A DNA stretch of 64,000 bases from assembly GCA_047967505.1 (NCBI GenBank), contig CM106540.1; one strand, 5' to 3'. This stretch comes from Dipteris shenzhenensis. Lineage: Eukaryota > Polypodiophyta > Polypodiopsida > Gleicheniales. Below the pieces are notes generated by a model. The model was given only the letters and a program-made list of their open reading frames with translations. It did no database searches and was not told the origin of the DNA. Positions 23,580 to 34,683 of this stretch are shown piece after piece (the stretch's first letter is position 1; each line of letters opens with the position of its first letter). A program made the position numbers and the translations under genes.

Positions 23580-23831
23580 TTGCTGGTGAGGAACCTCTAT
23601 GAGGCACGACTTTTAGAGGAATTCTTCCCACTATTGCCTAGTGACCTTAAATTAAGGATTGCATCCTCGGTGAAGCGGTTTCAATTATGGTGGTTGGCTA
23701 GGTTCATATACCAAACCCGGAGAGGTTCTATGAGCTTTGGGGTAGCCAGTGGATCTTATGCCCTGCACGTGTATTGTCAAAAGCAAATGATTTCTTATTT
23801 GTACATCTTTGAGCACGTGCGCAATGCATGA
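23580..23831 (+). CDS. Hypothetical ORF, possible gene fragment
   Basis: Eighty-three residues with normal amino-acid use (LVRNLYEARLLEEFFPLLPS...). The frame is open for some codons upstream (GAKKYDA), so the true start or an exon boundary may lie earlier, near 23560. No family is recognised. It may be part of a dead transposon ORF. Confidence 0.25.
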   Translation: MLVRNLYEARLLEEFFPLLPSDLKLRIASSVKRFQLWWLARFIYQTRRGSMSFGVASGSYALHVYCQKQMISYLYIFEHVRNA

Positions 23832-26824
23832 GTGATTCCAATGACGGTTCAAATCTTCCTCAATATTCTTATGGAGCAAGGTTTTAGAGAAGGAGATGGG
23901 AAAGTCTTCTTTAAGCTCAAGAAGCAAGGGCAGTGAGAGCACTGGAGGGAGACATACCTGAAGTTGAGGCAATGCCCAGGGTGTCTTCAGAACCTCAGGA
24001 ACAACAAAATGTTTAATTATTCCATAACGAGGGGTTAGAGACTCTAGAGCAGGGAGATATTTCTTCGATCCAGGTTTTCTAGTCCCCATATGTTTGTATA
24101 TTTCAGTATCATAAAGCCAATCAGGACTTGTTTGTCGGTATGTGTGGGTCTCACCAAAAAGAGCTTTTAGAAGCTTTCTAGGCAAATAAGAAGCAACATG
24201 TAGCTATATGTGATAAGTAGTACATAGCTATATGTGTGTCTATGCATGTGCACACATAAGAGGTGTGTGTGTGATACCATAAAGAAAGGACGGCATCGAA
24301 TTGGAGTTGCCACCCTGACCATTAGGTTTGTCATATATACTTCGAGCTAAGTTTGAAGCTATAGCAAATGGATTTTTATGCTTTCTCACTTACTTTTAGC
24401 TAGCCATATTCAACCATATTGGTTGGATCCATGCACGGGGCAATGCTGTATTGTAAAAGGTGCAAGAGACTTGACAATTATATGGGGAGATGACGAGCGT
24501 TATTGGCGTTGGCTCCCACAACTTGATTCTTGGTTTGTCTCATAGATAGAAGACACTATAATATTACTTAAACTGACTCCTTCGTCTTATTAATGCTAGG
24601 CATTTTTCTTTTATCAGGTTTCCTGAAAGTGCCCACTTGCATCATGTATGCTAGTTTGAAGTACGTGGGGACCTTGACAGCATGTTTATGCCAGGGGGCT
24701 ATATAGTATCATTTCGGATGATGTTTGTGGACCTTAGATCTGGTTGGGTCAGAGCACCTGTGAATCTCTCTCTCTCAACATCGGATGATCAATGTAAAGA
24801 GTCTCAACGTTTGTTCATTGGAGATCAAGCTTCGCTTGTAAGCTCGAGTACTATGGCCCCACCTGAGATCATGTGGAACTTGGATGGAGCTTGATGTTGG
24901 TGAGTTTCATGTGGAGAGGGAGATGCGACTAAAGGTGAACTTTAGCATGATGGAGATTGTTGGTGGATGGTGGAAAAAGGGGGTTATTGTGGATGGTGTT
25001 AAGATTCAGCCCAGTAGAGCCATTACAAAATTTATGGCATAACCTGGTCAACACAATCCATATGGGCTGAGAAGGTGATGCTGCATGAATGGAATCTCAT
25101 TTACTCATGTAGGTATCATTATCATAAATCTTATAAAGTCTCACGTGAATGTTGAGGATACCTTTTAGACAAGGGGTGTGAGAACCATGTTCTGTACTAT
25201 CCTAACATGAATACTGTAAGCTTAACTTGTTCATTACTAAGCTTGATGTTTGTAATGGTAATCTCAATAAGGAAATGTGTAAAATTGATCCCAACTATTG
25301 GGTATGTATATTGTGCAATCCTAAGAGCAGTGCACAATCTCATGGTGAGTGTTTTGGGGGTGGGGAGTGGGTTGAGCGAGCCTTGGTGGGTGAGTGCTCG
25401 AAGTTGGGGTAATTGGATTATTGTGCCAATCATATGTTGAAGGATATATCTTGCTATGGAATAGTTGTGCATACCTGCAAATGCGTGAGCAATTGTATTT
25501 AAATGTGTACCTGAGGAACTCAATGGATTGAAAACTTGGTGAAAGCAACGTAGTCCTTTACATGATAGTGAGGTTAAGAGTCTACATTTAACATGTTGGT
25601 TGAACAACAATATCTGTTATGAGTATTTTCTCCTATGTCCTGACATGTCAAGGGCATGATCTTTGCTTATACTAGGCTAATATTAGCCAGACCTTGTATG
25701 CAGACAACAACCACTTCACCCTACCTCAATGACTCTTTGTATTCCACTTACAAGAACTGAAATACTTTAATGTCCTTGAAGTAACAAAAACTTAGGTTTA
25801 GGAATATGAGCCACTATCAAATATATGGAAACTTGATAGTTTTTACATTGTATTTTATGTGCGCATGCACACATTATAGAGGCTAGTTCCTATGAACCAA
25901 ATGTTAGGAAGAGCAATTAAGTTTCCACAATTCTAGCTTAGACCGTGTGAGTGCATTAACTTCGGCCATGGAGTCGTGATGAATCTTGAAGATGGTGATC
26001 CAGTGAGAGCTTTTGGGTACCTAGAGTCTTTATAAACCCCCAACGATGGAGTTGAGAGATATATAGTTACATAAGTAGATTTTGCAGAGGAATAGGTCAT
26101 CTCCTTGTTATTTTGTAAACGAAGGAGGTAATATATAGAAAGTCTTGGATTTTAGCACCACAAGTAGAAAGGATAGGTCATGGTTGTGCCATTTTGAGCA
26201 AAGCTGATTGATGGAACCACTAATTTAGTGTTTCTTTTTCAATGCATCCATGTGTTAGGACACTTTTATGTTCATGCTCAAATATAACTATTGGCATTCA
26301 CAAAAAAGTCATTGTTTTATTGTTGGTGTATAATTCATGTATAATTCATCAATTCTAATTGAACAAGTTTCTCTATCGGTTTGTAATCCTCGTAGGGTGC
26401 TTTTGCAATGAGCTACTTTTGGCGAGGGGATTATCCCCTTCACTCATCATGGTTGTCCTTGGGATATCCGAAGTGCCTCAGAAATCCACTACACAGGTTG
26501 TAGAATACCAAAATTTTGGATAGATGATGTTAGATGCTTCAACCAAGTCATGTGATAGAAATCTATTATTAATTATTGAACCAAAACACTAGTGAGAGCA
26601 TTACATTTCCTTTTTACATGCTCAATAGTCTCACAAACACATCATTACCTTTTTGTATAAAAGACTTTTTGGGATGTCGGAAGGAGACGAAGCCACTTGG
26701 CACAAGCTCATTAGTGTCATAAAGATAAAAAAAGATGGTTGAAAAGTTGGTTAAGGTTTAAAAATAGGTGGAGTCACTCATGCAACAATTCTTGTATGCG
26801 AGGAGAAAGCGACAAGTCGCAACA
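23832..26824. other. No gene recognised
   Basis: ORFs of up to 166 codons occur (23685-24185 minus, 25197-25610 minus) but have no recognisable motifs and overlap ORFs on the other strand. A plus-strand phrase at 25227-25412 (KIDPNYWVCILCN) has a zinc-finger-like look and is too short to call. No RNA gene or terminal repeat is visible. Confidence 0.4.
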
Positions 26825-27190
26825 ACTAGGGTAAAGGGGCCAGTTATAAGGCACCTTAAAACATGGTGAGTGCATTTTCTCCGGAGTGTATTTTTTTGAA
26901 CTTTGCCTATGTCAGCATCTTCGATCAATGATGATTGTAGCAAAAAAAAAATAAAATCAAGCAATTTTCTCAACTACACACCCACTTCGATCGCAAAAAT
27001 AGCAAAAAGTTGCTTATGCTCCAATTAACGAGTACTCTTGAACTCGGGATCTCACGATCAAAAGGCTACCATGTTAACCATTAGGCTACGATGGTTGTCG
27101 ACGATTAGCTTCACGAGTGTCTGCTTATTGGCGTTTGATGTCATTGTTTCTGGAGAGCGCCTAGTAACTGGCCCTGACCATTGATGGTGC
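26825..27190. mobile_element. Degenerate relative of the 359-bp MITE-like element
   Basis: TAGGGTAAAGGGGCC at about 26827, followed by a GGCACCTTAA continuation, matches the right end of the element at 10146-10504 when inverted. A degenerate partner (AACTGGCCCTGACC) lies about 350 bp to the right near 27170, giving a similar overall length. The right boundary is weak. Confidence 0.4.
27022..27104 (-). ncRNA. tRNA-like sequence (pseudogene or SINE head)
   Basis: On the minus strand, a box-A-like TAGCCTAATGGTTAAC (27074-27089) is followed by an anticodon-stem-like CCTTTTGATCGTGAGATC and a box-B-like GAGTTCAAGAGTACT (27031-27045). The spacing is that of a tRNA internal promoter. The T arm is imperfect and the acceptor ends do not clearly pair, so a tRNA pseudogene or tRNA-derived SINE is more likely than a working tRNA. 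Confidence 0.45.
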
Positions 27191-28380
27191 TCTAACAATT
27201 GTTCCTACCTAAAAAAGGACAATTCTTATGCTGATCATCATGTCGAGCGAACTCTCCAAATTTTCTCTCAGGCTTCGTCATGTATGAATCTAATACTTTG
27301 GTTTTGCAAATTGAAGATTCATTGCTTGCTTTGGTATGCTTGTAGTTTTTCGAAAGATATTTTAGTTTGACGGTTCTCTCATTTTATTAATATAATATAA
27401 CTTAATATTTTACTTTGTTTCTTTTGTTACAAACATTTGATGCAGATAAATGCAATAGGTGCACGCATGCTTGTGACCATGGAGGAAAAAAAAAGACCAT
27501 ACAAACGTATGGCAAGGGGGTTGTACCATCCTCACCCATTTTTCTATAATTTGTAGGGAATGTGGCATTCTCCCATCTGCCAATCTCTCCTTTGGTGTTA
27601 AAGAGTCTTGTATGCTTCTCCTCTAGTGTTGGAGGGTGTCATATGCTTCTCCTCCAGTATCAGAGGGTCACAAGTCGGTTATTTGAATAGCATTTTTGTT
27701 AACTCATTTAAATCTTGAGTTTGTCCAAATATGTACTAGAGTATGTCATTGTTTTACACAATGTCTAGTAGGTGTCGGTCATTCTTGATAGTAGCTCTTT
27801 CCTTGGGAGCAATGCCCTCCTTGATTGGTTCTTCTTCATCACAATGGTTACCCAATGTTGTGAAAACTACCAATACATAGTGACCAGTAGAGATGAGGCT
27901 TGTTCTCCACATGCAAACCTCCATTAGAGAAACCCTTTGAGATGTAGGTTCAACACAACATGATCCTCCTCTACCATGAGGGTTTGATCAAATGATTCAC
28001 CATTTGAGAAATATGAGCTCCTCTTGTGTTGCATATGCAGAAAAACAGCAACCTGTAAAATGATAGTTAGCTCCATAGATGAAGTTGGTTCTCCTTGTGT
28101 ATAGATCCAATAGTAAAACCGTGAGAATGTCCATCATGTTGAGCTCCTTATGTGGTTGAAAGTACAATGTGGCCAAATTGTGCCGGGGTTGAGAGGCTAA
28201 TGGAAACCCTAATTTGCAAGATTGAGGAAAAAACCTAAAGTCTAATTGAAATTCCTAATGGCTAGTAGCTTCTAGCTAATGAGGGAAACCCTAATGCTTG
28301 TAGACTAGAGCATAGGCAATTAGAGAAATCTAAATCCTAATAGAGAACAGAAATGCTAAGAGCTTAAGGAGGATGAAATG
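27191..28380. other. Unassigned; possibly internal DNA of the element with PBS at 28381
   Basis: No ORF of note. In minus orientation this would lie downstream of the PBS at 28381-28392 and so could be the leader/gag region of that retroelement, now without an open frame. A short duplication of agagtc..gtatgcttctcctc..agtgttggagggt occurs at 27598-27670. Confidence 0.35.
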
Positions 28381-28392
28381 GCTCTGATACCA
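28381..28392 (-). promoter_or_regulatory. Retrotransposon primer-binding site (tRNA-iMet type)
   Basis: Minus-strand TGGTATCAGAGC is the standard plant initiator-Met tRNA primer-binding site. It directly abuts an LTR-like end reading ATCCAACA. Confidence 0.75.
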
Positions 28393-28770
28393 TGTTGGAT
28401 GTTTAAACTTGACCTAATCAAGACTTAATTAACACACTGATTAGAGAGAGAGTGCTAGAGAGAGAAGGAGAGTAGACACAAGCTTGAAATAAAACTACAT
28501 GATTAATTATTGAGCCAAGAGATTACAAGTGTTGAGGTAGCAAGCTCAAGGCTATGGATATGGCTATGGAAAGAGAGCTATGGAGATGATTTTGGGAGTA
28601 GCTAGTATGGAAAATGAAGGTTTATCTCATATATATAGATTGGGATGGATGCTAGGTGTGCATATATGCTTGAAGAGAGTGAGGTGCACTTGCTAAAATG
28701 AGGGTAGGCGAAGCATGAAACTTCAACTTGCGGATGGTCACATTGAACGACCAATAGGGCTATTGGAACA
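28393..28770 (-). repeat. LTR, about 378 bp, minus orientation
   Basis: The segment runs from TGTTCCAATA (28770) to ATCCAACA (28393) on the minus strand, with TG...CA ends, and abuts the PBS above. A TATA-like CTATATATA lies at about 28630-28640 in the correct orientation. The left limit (CA next to PBS) is firm. The right limit is inferred from the TG dinucleotide and could be 20 bp further. No second LTR copy was found in the window. Confidence 0.55.
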
Positions 28771-28787
28771 ATTGACCACAACCTCAT

Positions 28788-29141
28788 GTGGCATTGAATA
28801 TGAGCACACCTTTGCCATTAGTAGATTTTGGCACAAGGCCAAACTATGATATCATACTAGGCAGACCATTTATGCAAGAGGGTTCCATAATGTCGATAAA
28901 TTTGAAAGATCATAGCTATAGGGATGTCGCAAAGACCCGTGTACAAGATTTTGATTCAACCACAAATGCAGACACCAACATACCAGATTGGGTAAACACA
29001 GATACACAACTTTGGATGTGTGGTGCGTCAGATAATATTGATCTACAAAAAGAAGAATGCAATTTAGATCGCCCAGTGCGGGATAAAGCCTATATCCCCA
29101 AACCATTCCCCCTATATCCCCAAACCATTCCCCGACGTTGA
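28788..29141 (+). pseudogene. Retropepsin-like / gag-pol remnant, part 1
   Basis: A 117-residue ORF with NYDIILGRPFMQEGSIMSI near its start. The IILGR.F/W motif followed by a beta strand is the C-terminal signature of retroviral-type aspartic proteases in plant retroelements. The following residues are polar linker. The catalytic DT/SG motif of this first copy is not seen upstream, because the LTR-like sequence intervenes, so only the C-terminal part remains. Confidence 0.55.
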
Positions 29142-29182
29142 TTTCAAACCATTAGAGTGGCAACAAATTTTGGCAACTCTAG

Positions 29183-29800
29183 ATGTGTGTACAATTGAAG
29201 AAACCCCAACCAAGTTCTGTGATGAATCAAGGGTATGATTTAGTGCCAATAATGACTATGCGGTCTATCACAAAGTCACATCGTTTGGTTACTGCTAACA
29301 TGCTTGATCAAGACTATGCAGATCAAGAAATACAGGTGGAGGAACCTGCTAACCAAAAGGCCCCGATGCACATGGCTCTTGCCAACAAATAGGTAAAAAT
29401 GCAGCAGTTGACAGATGATGAGTCCGAGGAGATCACGGACTTCGATCCATACATCTTGGTGGAACTAGCCGAGAACGGGTTTGAGCAGTATGCTCTTATA
29501 GATTCAGGCACCCAACGAAACTCCAACAGCTGCAAAACATACCGATGTCTAGAAGGAATGGAACTTGATGATGATCTTGTTACTCTCATAGGGCTCACCA
29601 AAGAACATGTCACTACTATGGGATGAGTAGTCCTAAAGGTGTACATCAATGACATACTATGTGAACACAGGTTTCATGTACTTCCAACGAAGTACTCAGC
29701 CTCACAGATCATCCTCGGCAAGGCTTGGTAGTGCAAATACAAGCCATACATCGATTGGGAGCATGATATGGTCTACTTCGGCAATGCAACTCAATGAGGA
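29183..29800 (+). pseudogene. Retropepsin-like domain, part 2, broken
   Basis: One frame reads an acidic linker, a stop at 29390-29392, then VELAENGFEQYALIDSGTQRN (active-site-like DSG), about 60 residues with LIGLTKEHV, a TGA at 29624-29626, then VYINDILCEHRFHVLP, SASQIILGKAW (IILG flap/helix motif), a TAG, and YIDWEHDMVYF. This order is that of a retropepsin fold: DSG loop, central strands, then IILG. Two of the stops replace likely Trp codons. The upstream 354-nt piece is in another frame, so at least one frameshift separates them. Confidence 0.6.
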
Positions 29801-29869
29801 TACGTCCCATTTGCCACAGCAGACACATATCAAATAATTGATCCACGTGAAGGTTCAATGCCCAGAAAG

Positions 29870-30505
29870 TCAATTCCATATACCTATCTGCACTGCAAGT
29901 GGGTCACACCTCAAATGCCATAAGGTCACCACACGAAAAAGAACGCACTTATTGGGACATGCGTGCATGGTGTTGTACTCCATGGCGATATTATGAAGAA
30001 CCTTTCTTGCAGCATCCCTTGATATGGGCATAGTGTTTGGCACTGACAAAATGTAGTGTTTAAGCATCCTATAAATACACATATCTATTTTATATGTATG
30101 CATTAAATTCCATGACATGTAGGTGCATGTACATATGTATGTGTCATGCCATACCTAAACAATTCAGTGATATTAGTGTCACTCCAACCGAACTTTGCCT
30201 GCACATTTAGTAGCAACAAAAGCATCTTCAATTTTGAGACCCTTGCACCATTGTACAATGGAGTGGCCGACACTGACTTCATTTTTTCAAATGTGGTGTC
30301 AGACCAACCAACAACTGTTTCAATCATCTCATCGATCTCCTCATTGAACATGTGCATGTCGAAACATTTGTTGTTGTCCCCATCATGAATCTTCGAAAAC
30401 CTTTGCTCTTGAGGTTTTTTATTACGTTCTGTTGACTCTCTTCGATGAACGCACTGGATAGGATGCAAGAGGTTTGCCTGTGGTGGCAAATGCTCCATGG
30501 CCGGG
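29870..30505 (-). pseudogene. CACTA (En/Spm) TNPD/Tnp2-type transposase fragment
   Basis: The minus strand reads TPLYNGARVSKLKMLLLLL ... KFGWSDTNITELF (30270-30150). This matches the PLY.G...SKL...LRL...K...GWS...FT.LL block of plant CACTA transposases. After about 110 bases with plausible intron borders (GTATGG ... TTTTGTCAG), it continues as VPNTMPISRDAARKVL..IAMEYNTMHACPNKCVLFR, the LP.S..EAKK.L...GL.YEKIHACPNDC.L(Y/F)(R) block. The DDE core is missing. The 5' side is cut at about 30505 by the LTR of the next element. The splice phase does not fit cleanly, so a frameshift or different border is likely. Confidence 0.75.
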
Positions 30506-30507
30506 AT

Positions 30508-31045
30508 GAGGCTCACCTCAAGTCCCGGCTCGGTACCCCAACAGTTCACGGTTTATACAGTGTATGGAGAACAAACATGGCCCTCACCGTTCCCCACTTG
30601 CTTTCATGTGGCCTCAACTCGTCCCACGTTTTGCTTTCCCGTGCGTGCACTTCAACGTGCACCACAAGGTCACAACCCACAAGATGGCATGATGACGTTA
30701 CTTGCAAGATGGTATTAGATGGAGTGCCAAACGGTCGCTAAAATGCGCTTGATTGCAATAGAACGTATATACAAGCAAGAGGGAACATAAACGGCCGCTG
30801 ACATTTTTCTCATCCGAATCAACCTCGTATGAGAGAGCACTATCCTCCATATAATAGTGGCTGGCCGCTAGGCACCGCGGCGCTTCCCTTCGCCCAAAAA
30901 TGCTCCGAACACTCACGGTAGGTTAACCCTAACATTGACTTCCTTATAATAGTGGCTGGCCACTAGGCACCGCGGTGCCTCCCTTCGCCCAAAAATGCTC
31001 CGAACACTCACGGCACGTCAACCCTAACATTGACTTCCTTATACA
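30508..31045 (-). repeat. LTR copy 1 of the tandem non-autonomous element, truncated
   Basis: About 538 bp homologous to LTR copy 2 (34745-35616). It starts at TGTATAAGG (31045, minus strand) next to a polypurine tract and is cut off within the LTR at about 30508, where CACTA sequence begins. It contains the same internal 90-bp duplication (ttccttataatagtggctgg... segment) as copy 2. Confidence 0.85.
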
Positions 31046-31055
31046 CTCCCCTGTT
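31046..31055 (-). promoter_or_regulatory. Polypurine tract of element copy 1
   Basis: Minus-strand AACAGGGGAG immediately precedes the LTR 5' end TGTATA. An equivalent tract precedes LTR copy 2 at 35617-35626. It primes plus-strand synthesis in LTR retroelements. Confidence 0.7.
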
Positions 31056-31693
31056 CAAAAGAATTGATGTCCTCATCAATTAAAGAGAGAGCATTGCCGA
31101 CTATCCACAAAAGCCTAGCCTCACTAAGGTGACTTGAGTGAGTGGCCACACACACACACAAAAGCCTAACCCTGATCCGAGAACGTCTTGAATGAGTGGC
31201 CACACACGCGCTAGTTTGGACTCTTACATGGGCATCAAAATTTTCCTTCTCCTCATAACAGGGGGCGAACAATGTAAAGAATGATGTATTTTTACAACAT
31301 ATTTTACAAAGAAAATGGTGCCTCAAGCTTTGACGTTTTAGAGGGGTGACCGCATACACATTGTTTCAAAAAATGAAAAATTAGCCGTTTGCATAGATTC
31401 CCCGGTCAAAATTTCCAACCTGCCAACATGGTAACATCGGGACGTGACATTGCTCCGGGCCAATGTTCCCAACCCACAAGCAACATCAAATTTGGAAGAG
31501 CCCCCCTTGGCCAGATTTGCCTTGGAAGCCCACGTATGAGATGAATAAGCTAAGCATCACCTGGCCAAAATTTCCACCCTGCTTCCAACATGATTTCATG
31601 AGATGACGCTATGCCAGGCCAATCTTTCCACCCTGCACACAGCATCAACCAACCACTTGCCACCTGTCCAAGTTAACCAACTTGCTCACCCGG

Positions 31694-32434
31694 CTAGAAC
31701 TTCCAACCTGCCCATAGCAAGATATGCCCTGACGGCTTGGTCTTTCTTTCTGCACCTGTCATCTCCATTGGCTTAGGGAATAAGCCCAAGTAACAAGGAG
31801 GGAAAGATTTCGAGCCCATACTTAGACTCGTCTTTGACTCTTCCAGTCGGATCAGGACGTTAATGCACCGCTTCCATTCTTTCCATGCGTCTTGCCATGC
31901 TGACTTTGAATATTTGTGCATGACCCAAGAGATAATTTTATGTTTTGGGAGAACTTGACTTGTGCGCTTCACCGTTTTCTTCCCCTTTTGCACCAATTCT
32001 CTTCCTGACCCTCTTCTTCTCATCCTCACCCGTTCTGCACAAGTCCTTCCACCTCGCTGCGGCTTCTTCTCATCACGTTCTTCTCTTGAACACCGCACCT
32101 CACTCAACCTTGGACCTTTTGCCCTGCATCTTCTTTGTGCTCCACAACCTAGACCCGTTCTCCTCTCAGTCTCTTCATCTTGGTCCTTCTTGACCTCATC
32201 CTGCTCCCTTGGCCTACGTCTCACCCTGCACTTATGCATCCACCTTCCACCTCTTTGCCTCACCTTGGCCTCTTCTTCATCCGTCGTTTCTCCTTGAAAC
32301 CTTGGCCGTTTCATCCATCTCTTCATCCTTTCCGCCGTTCTACCTTGCCTTGCCTTGCCCTCTTTTCCTTCCGTCGTTTCCTTTTCTCCTTCCGCCGTTT
32401 CCCCTTCATGCCTTGGCCTCAGACCACTTGCCAC
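31694..32434 (-). CDS. Charged retroelement ORF (first copy of duplicated block)
   Basis: A 246-codon minus-strand frame, rich in Lys, Arg and Glu, contains MKRWMKRPRFQGET, GGRWMHKCRVRRRP and a C-terminal SFPPCYLGL ... LLWAGWKF. The same frame recurs at 33100-32465 and in part in element copy 2 (37039-36542), where frame and many residues are kept. That is weak evidence of coding. A basic nucleic-acid-binding role is possible. The opposite-strand ORFs (Leu/Ser/Pro/Phe-rich) are shadows. Confidence 0.4.
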   Translation of the reverse strand: MASGLRPRHEGETAEGEKETTEGKEGKARQGRTAERMKRWMKRPRFQGETTDEEEAKVRQRGGRWMHKCRVRRRPREQDEVKKDQDEETERRTGLGCGAQRRCRAKGPRLSEVRCSREERDEKKPQRGGRTCAERVRMRRRGSGRELVQKGKKTVKRTSQVLPKHKIISWVMHKYSKSAWQDAWKEWKRCINVLIRLEESKTSLSMGSKSFPPCYLGLFPKPMEMTGAERKTKPSGHILLWAGWKF

Positions 32435-32464
32435 CTGTCCATGTTAACCAACTTGCTCACCCGG

Positions 32465-33100
32465 CTAGAACTTCCAACCTGCCCATAGCAAGATATGCCC
32501 TGACGGCTTGGTCTTTCTTTCTGCACCTGTCATCTCCATTGGCTTAGGCAATAAGCCCAAGTAACAAGGAGGGAAAGATTTCGAGCCCATACTTAGACTC
32601 GTCTTTGACTCTTCCAGTCGGATCAGGACGTTAACGCACTGCTTCCATTCTTTCCATGCATCTTGCCATGCTGACTTTGAATATTTGTGCATGACCCAAG
32701 AGATAATTTTATGTTTTGGGAGAACTTGACTTGTGCGCTTCGTCGTTTTCTTCCCCTTTCGCACCAGTTCTCTTCTTGACCCTCTTCTTCTCATCCTCAC
32801 CCGTTCTGCACAAGTCCTTCCACCTCGCTGTGGCTTCTTCTCATCACGTTCTTTTCTTGAACACCTCACCTCACTCAACCTTGGACCTTTTGCCCTACAT
32901 CTTCTTTGCGCTCCACAACCTAGACCCGTTCTCCTCTCGGTCTCTTCATCTTGGTCCTTCTTGACCTCAGCCTGCTGCTCCCTTGGCCTACGTCTCACCC
33001 TGCACTTATGCATCCACCTTCCACCTCTTTGCCTCACCTTGGCCTCTTCTTCATCCGCCGTTTCTCCTTGAAACCTTGGCCGTTTCATCCATCTCTTCAT
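32465..33100 (-). CDS. Charged retroelement ORF (second copy of duplicated block)
   Basis: Equivalent of the ORF at 31694-32434, shifted by 771 bp and about 95 percent identical in residues. It differs by a few substitutions and an inserted Gln-Ala. In transcriptional order it comes first. Same caution: coding is inferred only from frame conservation between the duplicates and element copy 2. Confidence 0.4.
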   Translation of the reverse strand: MKRWMKRPRFQGETADEEEAKVRQRGGRWMHKCRVRRRPREQQAEVKKDQDEETERRTGLGCGAQRRCRAKGPRLSEVRCSRKERDEKKPQRGGRTCAERVRMRRRGSRRELVRKGKKTTKRTSQVLPKHKIISWVMHKYSKSAWQDAWKEWKQCVNVLIRLEESKTSLSMGSKSFPPCYLGLLPKPMEMTGAERKTKPSGHILLWAGWKF

Positions 33101-33303
33101 CCTTTCTGCCGCTCTACCTTGCCTTGCATTGCCGTCTTTTCCTTCCGCCGTTTCCTTTTCTCCTTTGCCGTTTCCCCTTCACTTTCCACCATTCCCTCTT
33201 CATGCCTTCACCTCATCACATGTCCCTTCATCCCCTTTGCCGTCATCACCTTCTTCTCTTCTTCTTCTTCCTCATGCCTTCTCGTATGTCCTAAGGCCTC
33301 ACT

Positions 33304-34683
33304 TCACATCACACCTCTGCGTCTATCTAGACCTGCACTTGTTCTCCACCGTTTTCCCTTTCCATCTCTTGCCTTCACCCCATGCTCGTCCACCTCGCCG
33401 TTTTTCCTTTCCATCTCGGCATCTTTTTTGCACACGCTTCTGCGTTGCCACGGGCTTCTGATTGCTCTCTTGACCTTTCCCGAGTGCCGTTCCTCTTCTT
33501 CATCCCAAATCTCCACTTGCCACTCCACTACACCTTCCATGCCTCTCTCTTCAACCTGTTCGCCATTTCTCATCACCTGTCCACCGCACGCGCCTTGTGT
33601 GCCTAACCCTGTCACCTGTGCACCCTTTCCACCATTTGCGCCCTGTGCACCTACCCGTTTTAGTCCTGTGCCTACCGCATCTTCCTTGGTCACCTGCACG
33701 CCTTGTGTGTTTTTTCGATTTTCCTTCGGGCCTACCACGTCACTTGGTCTTGGGCCTGCACCTTCCGTGCTCCTCATCCCAACCTCCTCACCTTGAGCGT
33801 TTGTTTGATTTGACTTTGGTACAATGGCACTGCTCTTCTTTTCTTTCGCGCCTCCTCCACCTCTCGCACCTCTTGTCTCCATCACCGCGCCTCTGGTCAC
33901 CGTTATCGCGCTTCTTGCGCCTCGGGTCTTCACCACGCCTATAGCGTCTTGGGGTTTCGCATCACTTGTCTTCACCAACATGCCTCTTGGGTCACTGCAT
34001 CCGCACCTCGTGCCTTCCGCGCCGTTTCCTATGCATCTCATGGCTCCCGCGTCGTTCACTCGGGGCTTCGCACACTCCGTGCTACCCGCTTGGGGCCTCG
34101 CGTCTTCTGCAATGTCCATCGCCTCGGTTGGACCCCATGTCACCTGTTTGCCAGTCGTCTTACTCGGGACGCATCTCACACTCCCACGACACAGTTCCGC
34201 TTCCGTGCCTCCACTGGTCATCCCTTTTGTCTCTTTGGCCGTCGTTTCGGATCCGGTTCTCCTTTTTGCTTAGGCCTGCCACCATACCTGACTCCACCTG
34301 CACCGTTCTTCTTCCTCCGAGTCCTCATCTTCACTTTCATGCTCCGAGCCACTCTCCGACTCACTCGTCGTTTCATCCTCCGTTTCGCTCCCGGACTCCT
34401 CTACGTCATCCTCCAACTCCTTCTTCACATAGAGTTCCATCACCAGCTTGAACACCACCATGAATTCACGGCGCCACCTGGCCGTCTCACCCTCGGTGTC
34501 ATATCACGACACTAGCCGTTCCGAGTACACCATGTCCTTGCTCAGGAGGATGTTCACCCACTCTGGAACTGCCCTCATCACGTCCACTGTGGCTTCCATC
34601 TCCGGCTTCCCACTCCTCATCGCCCGTAGTATTGCCTCCTTCCCTTGTGTGTAAGATTGACTTTGCCCGTCACGTGATGCCAT
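33304..34683 (-). pseudogene. Gag-like ORF of the non-autonomous LTR element, copy 1
   Basis: The start codon at 34683 (MASRDGQ) lies 48 nt after the PBS. A single frame of about 460 codons runs to 33304, interrupted only by TGA at 34504-34506 and TAA at 34270-34272. At both places copy 2 has a sense codon. It contains a helical segment (MRAVPEWVNILLSKDM), FMVVFKLVMELYVKKELEDD, a Ser/Glu acidic tract, then Gly/Ala/Thr-rich sequence with repeated TRGA(R) motifs and a charged C-terminus. Position, length and lack of other genes suggest a Gag-like structural protein. I recognise no capsid domain or zinc knuckle, so Gag is an inference. Confidence 0.5.

Larger units (their letters stand above)
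31655..33190. repeat. 771-bp tandem duplication inside element copy 1
   Basis: The block starting ccacttgccacctgtcca (31655) repeats from about 32427, 771 bp later, with only scattered differences. One example is an extra CTG triplet near 32971. Element copy 2 has the block once (about 36225-37000), so the duplication arose in this copy. Because 771 is a multiple of three, minus-strand frames are kept. Confidence 0.92.

Noticed and set aside
31945-34515. Plus-strand Leu/Ser/Pro/Phe-rich ORFs up to 281 codons
   Set aside because: They are antisense shadows. Frame conservation between element copies, the PBS and LTR polarity all point to the minus strand.
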